Shown one piece after another: positions 60,491 through 64,000 of a DNA stretch of 64,000 nt. Made by a program: the position numbers and the translations under genes. Where the stretch lies: NCBI RefSeq assembly GCF_000830005.1, contig NZ_CP010408.1, positions 62,001-126,000 on the forward strand, given 5' to 3'. A model generated the notes under the pieces. That model did not search any database. It was not told the origin of the DNA and was given only the letters and a program-made list of their open reading frames with translations. Numbering within the stretch: the first letter of the stretch is position 1; every line of letters begins with the position of its first letter. Source of the stretch: Streptomyces vietnamensis (GTDB lineage: Bacteria > Actinomycetota > Actinomycetes > Streptomycetales > Streptomycetaceae).

Positions 60491-61377
60491 GCCGCGGCCT
60501 TGGACCGGAGGGATGCTTTGAAGCGGGCCAGGGCCCGGGAGCGGCGGCGCTGCCAGGCGCCGGCCGTGGTCCCGGCGCGGGCGGCGACCTCGTCGTCCGG
60601 GATCCCGCCGCTGATGTGGTGCCAGGCCAGCGCCTGCGCGTCGGCGGTGGACAGCGCGCCGTCGCGCACCGCGTCAAGGAGGAGCTCCAGGAGCTCCAGC
60701 CGGGCCGGTGCCGCTTCGTCATCGGCCGGGCCGGCGTGGAGGCCAGCTTCGGTGGCGGCCGCGCGCACCGTGCGGGCGCGGGTGATCTCGTACGGGCCCG
60801 GCGCCGGGTCGGCGATGTGTTCCGCGGCCGCGAGGTCCTCCCCCGCGGGGCCCTGTTCGGCGGCGAGCTCGGCCAGGACCTGGCGCAGGGTGTCCAGCGT
60901 CAGGTTGGCGGCGGGCCGGCCGGGGCGGAGGTGGATGCGGCCGGAGCGGGCCACTTCGTAGAGGGCGGCCACGGTCATGTGACCGATCGCGTCCCGGGTG
61001 CGGCCACCGGTCGCACGGACCTGTCCGCGGGTGATGCGGATGACGGCGGGGAGCATCGCCTGGACGATGACGCGGCCGGCGAGAGCGGCCGATCGGTCAC
61101 GGCCGGCGGCGCGCTGAAGGAGGGCTCGCAGGACGGCATCGGTCAGCGCATCGGTAACGCCGTCGGCCGCCGGACGGAGCGCGGCGAGGAGCTGCGCGGG
61201 CCCCAGGGAGCCGGCCCAGGAATCGGTCACGGCCGCGATGTCGTCGCCGAGGTGGCCATCGGTCACCCAGTCGGTCACCGCGTGCTGGAGGCCGGGGTCC
61301 GCGCACAGCGCGGCCCAGTCGGCGTCCAGCCGGTCGAAGAACCCGCCGCCGGCGGCGGGGTGCAGCACATCGTGCAC
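60487..61377 (-). CDS. Sigma-region-4-like regulator heading the T4SS operon
   Basis: 296 residues from GTG at 61377 with AAAGGAGA 7 bases upstream. The C-terminus (~230-290) is a region-4-like helix-turn-helix: L-L-L-D-A-V-R-D-G-A-L-S-T-A-D-A-Q, I-P-D-D-E-V-A-A-R-A-G-T-T-A-G-A-W-Q-R-R-R-S-R. The N-terminal part is helical with L-G-P-A-Q-L-L-A-A-L-R. It likely controls the transfer genes. GATCGGTCAC-type sites occur both upstream and inside this gene. Confidence 0.65.
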   Translation of the reverse strand: MHDVLHPAAGGGFFDRLDADWAALCADPGLQHAVTDWVTDGHLGDDIAAVTDSWAGSLGPAQLLAALRPAADGVTDALTDAVLRALLQRAAGRDRSAALAGRVIVQAMLPAVIRITRGQVRATGGRTRDAIGHMTVAALYEVARSGRIHLRPGRPAANLTLDTLRQVLAELAAEQGPAGEDLAAAEHIADPAPGPYEITRARTVRAAATEAGLHAGPADDEAAPARLELLELLLDAVRDGALSTADAQALAWHHISGGIPDDEVAARAGTTAGAWQRRRSRALARFKASLRSKAAA

Positions 61378-61419
61378 GGCACGTCTCCTTTCGGATCTCG
61401 TGCCGTACACACTCCTCAG

Positions 61420-61830
61420 GCCGGCTTGCCCGAAGGCTTGCCCGCAGCCCTAAAAGCGCAGATGGGCGGCTTGCCCTCTATCTGGGCAAGCCGCCCGTGA
61501 CCGATGGGGCAAGCCTGGCGAGAGGGTGGGCAAGCCGCCTCGTGACCGGTCCGTGCAACCCGGGCAAGCCTCCCCCCGCAGGCGGGCAAGCCCGCTGGTT
61601 CGGGTACGCGGGCGTACCGGAAGACAGGGAAGACGAGGGGGCAATGGACGGGTGGCCGGCGGCCGCGCGTCGGTCATGACCGGTGACCGATGGGGCCTCG
61701 ATCGGTCACCGGTGACCAGGCGCGGCATCGGTCACCGGCGGCTCCCGCGATCGGTCACGGGATCGGTCACAGGCCGATCGGTCACGGCCGGACGGCTCCC
61801 CGAGGCGCCTGGCCGTGACCGATCGCAGTG
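61420..61830. repeat. Arrays of GGGCAAGC and GATCGGTCAC upstream of the T4SS operon
   Basis: GGGCAAGC or its complement occurs about eight times at 61428-61592, including a hairpin GGCTTGCCC/GGGCAAGCC at ~61470-61492. ATCGGTCAC or its complement occurs about eight times at 61670-61830. Two distinct DNA-binding arrays are implied. The same pair of arrays recurs at 63230-63645. Confidence 0.85.
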
Positions 61831-61869
61831 TGAAAGCGGCCGCGAACGTTGGGCCGAGCAGCGCCACCA

Positions 61870-62115
61870 GGCCACTCCACCCGTGTCGGCCCCGCCCCGT
61901 GCGGGACAGGATCAGCACCACAAAGGTGGCCACGACTGCGATAAGTCGGGGACCGTCTGCGGGCCGCCCGGCAGCCCGATCTCGCGGCCACCGCTGACGA
62001 CGGATGACGCCGCGGGCCAGCGGGGCGCGGAAGGAAACAGCATCCGATGAGCTCGCCGCCGACTCCGCCAGCGTCGACCAGGTGATCGCTGCCCATCGGG
62101 CACCTGCGCGGGCCG
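61870..62115 (-). pseudogene. Decayed copy of the PrgI/VirB3-like gene
   Basis: Minus-strand DNA reads G-E-L-I-G in one frame and G-G-R-E-I-G-L-P-G-G-P-Q-T-V in another, matching the N-terminal part of the 58152-58769 gene (G-G-R-G-I-R-L-P-G-G-P-Y-T-L). Frames are broken by indels and the membrane part is missing. Confidence 0.65.
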
Positions 62116-62119
62116 CTGC

Positions 62120-62494
62120 TCATCGGGGGCTCCTCCGCAGGCGCAGGACCACCGTGAGGCCGAGTGCGACCGGTACAAGCAGCAGGGCCCGTTCCGGAGT
62201 GCCGCCAGAGCTCCCCGGTCCGCGCTGGGCGGTCTGTGTGACGCCCCTCAGGCAGTAGTCGTGCGCCGGGCCCAGGATCAGGGCGCAGGCCTCGCTCTCC
62301 TTGGCGGGCGACGGGGCCGGCTGCGTGGGGGTGGGGTAGCTGGCGGCGAAGGCCTGTCCGGTCTCGGGCCACCAGGCATCCGGCACGCCGGTGAGCGCCA
62401 GGACCACGGTGCCGATGGCGGCGACCCAGACGGTGAACCAGGACAGGGCGCCGAACAGGCGCTGGGCCCGCGGGCGGGCGAACGTGTTGCTCAC
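62120..62494 (-). CDS. Small secreted/membrane protein
   Basis: 124 residues from GTG at 62494, overlapping the chimera stop (GTGA). A helix at ~14-34 (L-S-W-F-T-V-W-V-A-A-I-G-T-V-V-L-A-L), an outer loop with two Cys (E-A-C-A-L-I-L, H-D-Y-C-L-R-G) that may pair, and a helix at ~98-116 with a basic tail (R-L-R-R-S-P-R). It takes the place of the pilin-like gene in the duplicated half-operon but is not obviously related to it. Function unknown. Confidence 0.6.
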   Translation of the reverse strand: MSNTFARPRAQRLFGALSWFTVWVAAIGTVVLALTGVPDAWWPETGQAFAASYPTPTQPAPSPAKESEACALILGPAHDYCLRGVTQTAQRGPGSSGGTPERALLLVPVALGLTVVLRLRRSPR

Positions 62495-63189
62495 AGCTGG
62501 CTCCCCAGGGTGGCGGTCTTGGTTCGGTCGGCCGGGGCAGGCCCAGTGATGGTGATGGCGTTGGACGTGGGCGACTGGGCTCCGACACCAGCGCTGGAAA
62601 TGGCCGCGGCCGCGTGAGCGGGGGCGCCGGCGCGGCCGGCGATCTCCCACCGACCGACGTGAGCCATGACGGTGAGGGCATAGGTGAGCGGGACGTGTAC
62701 CTCGTCGTCGGCCGGCGACGCCGAGGTGGGCCGAGGCCCGCGGATCTCCTGCCGTGACAGCGGGCGGACGATGACCGGAGAGGAAGCACGCGAGCTGCGG
62801 TGCTGCGAGGCTCTGGCGGCGGCGCCGACGTGGGCGGCCGCCTCGGCGGCCGGGACGGCGGCGGTGCGACAGAGGATGCGGGCGGCAGGGGTGACCGGTC
62901 GGTCATGACCGGCCGAACAACGCAGCAGGGCACGCAGGACGGCATCGGTCAGCTCGCCGGTCAGGCGACCGCTGCCAGGCCAGAGTGCGGCGAGCAGCTG
63001 CGCGGGGCCGAGGGGGCGCACCCAGGAACCGGTCACGCCGTCGGTCTCGACGGCGATCTCGCCAGCCAGCCGGTCGGTCACGAGCCGGCTGGCCGCGGCG
63101 GCCGGGACCTGCCTGCCAGCGCGCAGCGCGGCCCGGTCGGCGTCCAGGCAGCGGAAGATCCTGCCAGCGGTGAGAGCGGGGTCGTGCAC
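62491..63189 (-). CDS. Chimera of T4SS regulator N-terminus and VirB8-like C-terminus
   Basis: 232 residues from GTG at 63189, behind the same GAAAGGAGACGTGCC leader as the real regulator gene. Residues ~1-125 follow the regulator (L-G-P-A-Q-L-L-A-A-L-W, E-L-T-D-A-V-L-R-A-L-L), then a divergent linker, then ~170-200 follow the VirB8-like protein (V-P-L-T-Y-A-L-T-V-M-A-H-V-G-R-W-E-I-A). A deletion after duplication has fused them. Both the DNA-binding end and the membrane helix are lost, so neither original function is likely; yet the frame is open and the downstream gene is still coupled by GTGA. Confidence 0.65.
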   Translation of the reverse strand: MHDPALTAGRIFRCLDADRAALRAGRQVPAAAASRLVTDRLAGEIAVETDGVTGSWVRPLGPAQLLAALWPGSGRLTGELTDAVLRALLRCSAGHDRPVTPAARILCRTAAVPAAEAAAHVGAAARASQHRSSRASSPVIVRPLSRQEIRGPRPTSASPADDEVHVPLTYALTVMAHVGRWEIAGRAGAPAHAAAAISSAGVGAQSPTSNAITITGPAPADRTKTATLGSQL

Positions 63190-63229
63190 GGCACGTCTCC
63201 TTTCGGATCTCGTGCCGTACACGCTCCTC

Positions 63230-63645
63230 AGACCGGCTTGCCCGAACGCTTGCCCTCCGTTCCAAAGGACCAGGTGACAGGCTTGCCCTCTACCCGGGCA
63301 AGCCGCCCGTGACCGATGGGGCAAGCCTGGCGAGGGTGCGGGCAAGCCCTCTCGTGACCGGTCCGTGCAACTTGGGCAAGCCACCCCCTGTGGAGGTGGG
63401 CAGGCCTCGGGATTCGGGTGCGCAGGCTCGCCCGGCAGGGACGGGGCGAGGATGCGGCGGACGGGTGACCGATGTCCTCAGACCGGTCATGACCGGTGAC
63501 CGATGGAGCCCGGATCGGTCACCGGTCACCGTGCGCGGTACCGGTCACCGGAGGAGCCAGCTATCGGTCACGGGATCGGTCACACGCCATCGGTCACAGC
63601 CGGACGGCTGCCGGAGGCGTCCGGAGCTGGTGACCGATGACCGGT
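63230..63645. repeat. Second copy of the GGGCAAGC and GATCGGTCAC arrays
   Basis: The region repeats the sequence around 61420-61830 with point changes: GGGCAAGC-type units at ~63235-63385, then about ten (A)TCGGTCAC or GTGACCGAT units at ~63464-63650. It is the upstream part of the duplicated half-operon. Confidence 0.85.
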
Positions 63646-63670
63646 CACCGCTTCCGGCGGAGGTGTTCGG

Positions 63671-64000
63671 TCAGCTGCGTTTGACGGAGCGAAGGTGCGC
63701 TCGGCCCTGCTGCTTGCGCTGCTCCGCCAGGTGCCGCTGCGCGTCGATTACGCGGCGTTGACCGGTCTTGGGTGAGACCCCCAGGCGCCGGGCGACCTCG
63801 GCACCGGAGAGCTTCTCTCCCGCCTGTTCCGCCTCGCTTAGCCACTCGGCGACGGTCACGACCTGCTGCTGAACGGGGTCCAGTTCCGGCTCTTCTGTCT
63901 GCTGCTCGGGCAGCCGCGCGGTCGCCGCTCCCGTGTCGGTGGCGGTGGATTCCCAGAGGGCCGGCTCGCCCAACGGATCCGCTGGCCGCACGGAGGGGAG
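63671..64000 (-). CDS. Partial protein with C-terminal helix-turn-helix
   Basis: The frame is open to the window edge, so the N-terminus may be missing. The C-terminal part E-K-L-S-G-A-E-V-A-R-R-L-G-V-S-P-K-T-G-Q-R-R-V is a winged-helix or homeodomain-like DNA-binding segment, as found at the ends of Streptomyces plasmid transfer and spread proteins. It adjoins the repeat arrays and could bind them. Confidence 0.6.
   Translation of the reverse strand, partial: LPSVRPADPLGEPALWESTATDTGAATARLPEQQTEEPELDPVQQQVVTVAEWLSEAEQAGEKLSGAEVARRLGVSPKTGQRRVIDAQRHLAEQRKQQGRAHLRSVKRS

Overview
The window is high-GC DNA with Streptomyces-type coding: GTG and TTG starts, strong purine-rich ribosome binding sites, and ATGA/GTGA stop-start overlaps. 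It looks like an accessory replicon (a large conjugative plasmid, possibly linear) or an integrated conjugative element. There are no rRNA, tRNA, CRISPR or core metabolic genes. It does contain replication genes with iteron-like repeats, two parts of a conjugative type IV secretion system (T4SS), a full Tad pilus operon, toxin-antitoxin and conflict genes, several IS elements and many gene relics.

Layout. 1-6.8 kb: partial acetyltransferase, helix-turn-helix regulator, then an IS cluster (an IS701 element inserted in the junction of an IS630 element, then an IS5 element) with an orphan colicin-E-type immunity gene between them. 7.1-18.7 kb: one minus-strand Tad operon (lipoprotein, secreted protein, SAF protein, TadZ-like, TadA, a tiny coupled ORF, TadB, TadC, Flp pilin, two TadE-like, TadG-like, membrane LysM-BTAD protein). 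19-27 kb: pentapeptide-repeat membrane protein, decayed regulator, HEAT-repeat protein, IS4 and iolB remnants, secreted RTX-like protein, and a relic of the replication module. 27.6-33.4 kb: two winged-helix genes (the larger RepL-like) with four 25-bp palindromes upstream, then a replication-relaxation protein, a VirD4-like coupling ATPase and a membrane partner. 33.7-47.9 kb: defence and conflict cargo, namely a Ser/Thr kinase, a STAND NTPase, a tandem zeta-toxin-like protein, a ribbon-helix-helix regulator, an AbiEii-type toxin pair, an erythromycin-esterase-family enzyme, a sigma factor coupled to a caspase, and a TIGR02391-like protein. 48-51.6 kb: iteron-rich putative origin followed by a coupled trio: primase-polymerase, D5/P4-type primase-helicase, small conserved protein. 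51.6-64 kb: a 37-bp inverted repeat, then the minus-strand T4SS operon (regulator, VirB8-like, pilin-like, PrgI/VirB3-like, VirB4, VirB6/TrbL-like, NlpC/P60 lytic protein), preceded by a decayed duplication of its promoter-proximal half and dense arrays of GATCGGTCAC and GGGCAAGC repeats.

How it fits together (inference): the prim-pol/helicase pair with its iterons replicates the element; the RepL-like gene with palindromes may be a second or ancestral replicon. VirB4, VirB6, VirB8, the lytic protein and the separately located VirD4-like ATPase form a Gram-positive conjugation channel; the neighbouring replication-relaxation protein is the best visible candidate for DNA processing, since no classical relaxase is seen. 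The Tad pilus would give surface attachment. The remaining genes are stabilisation and defence cargo.
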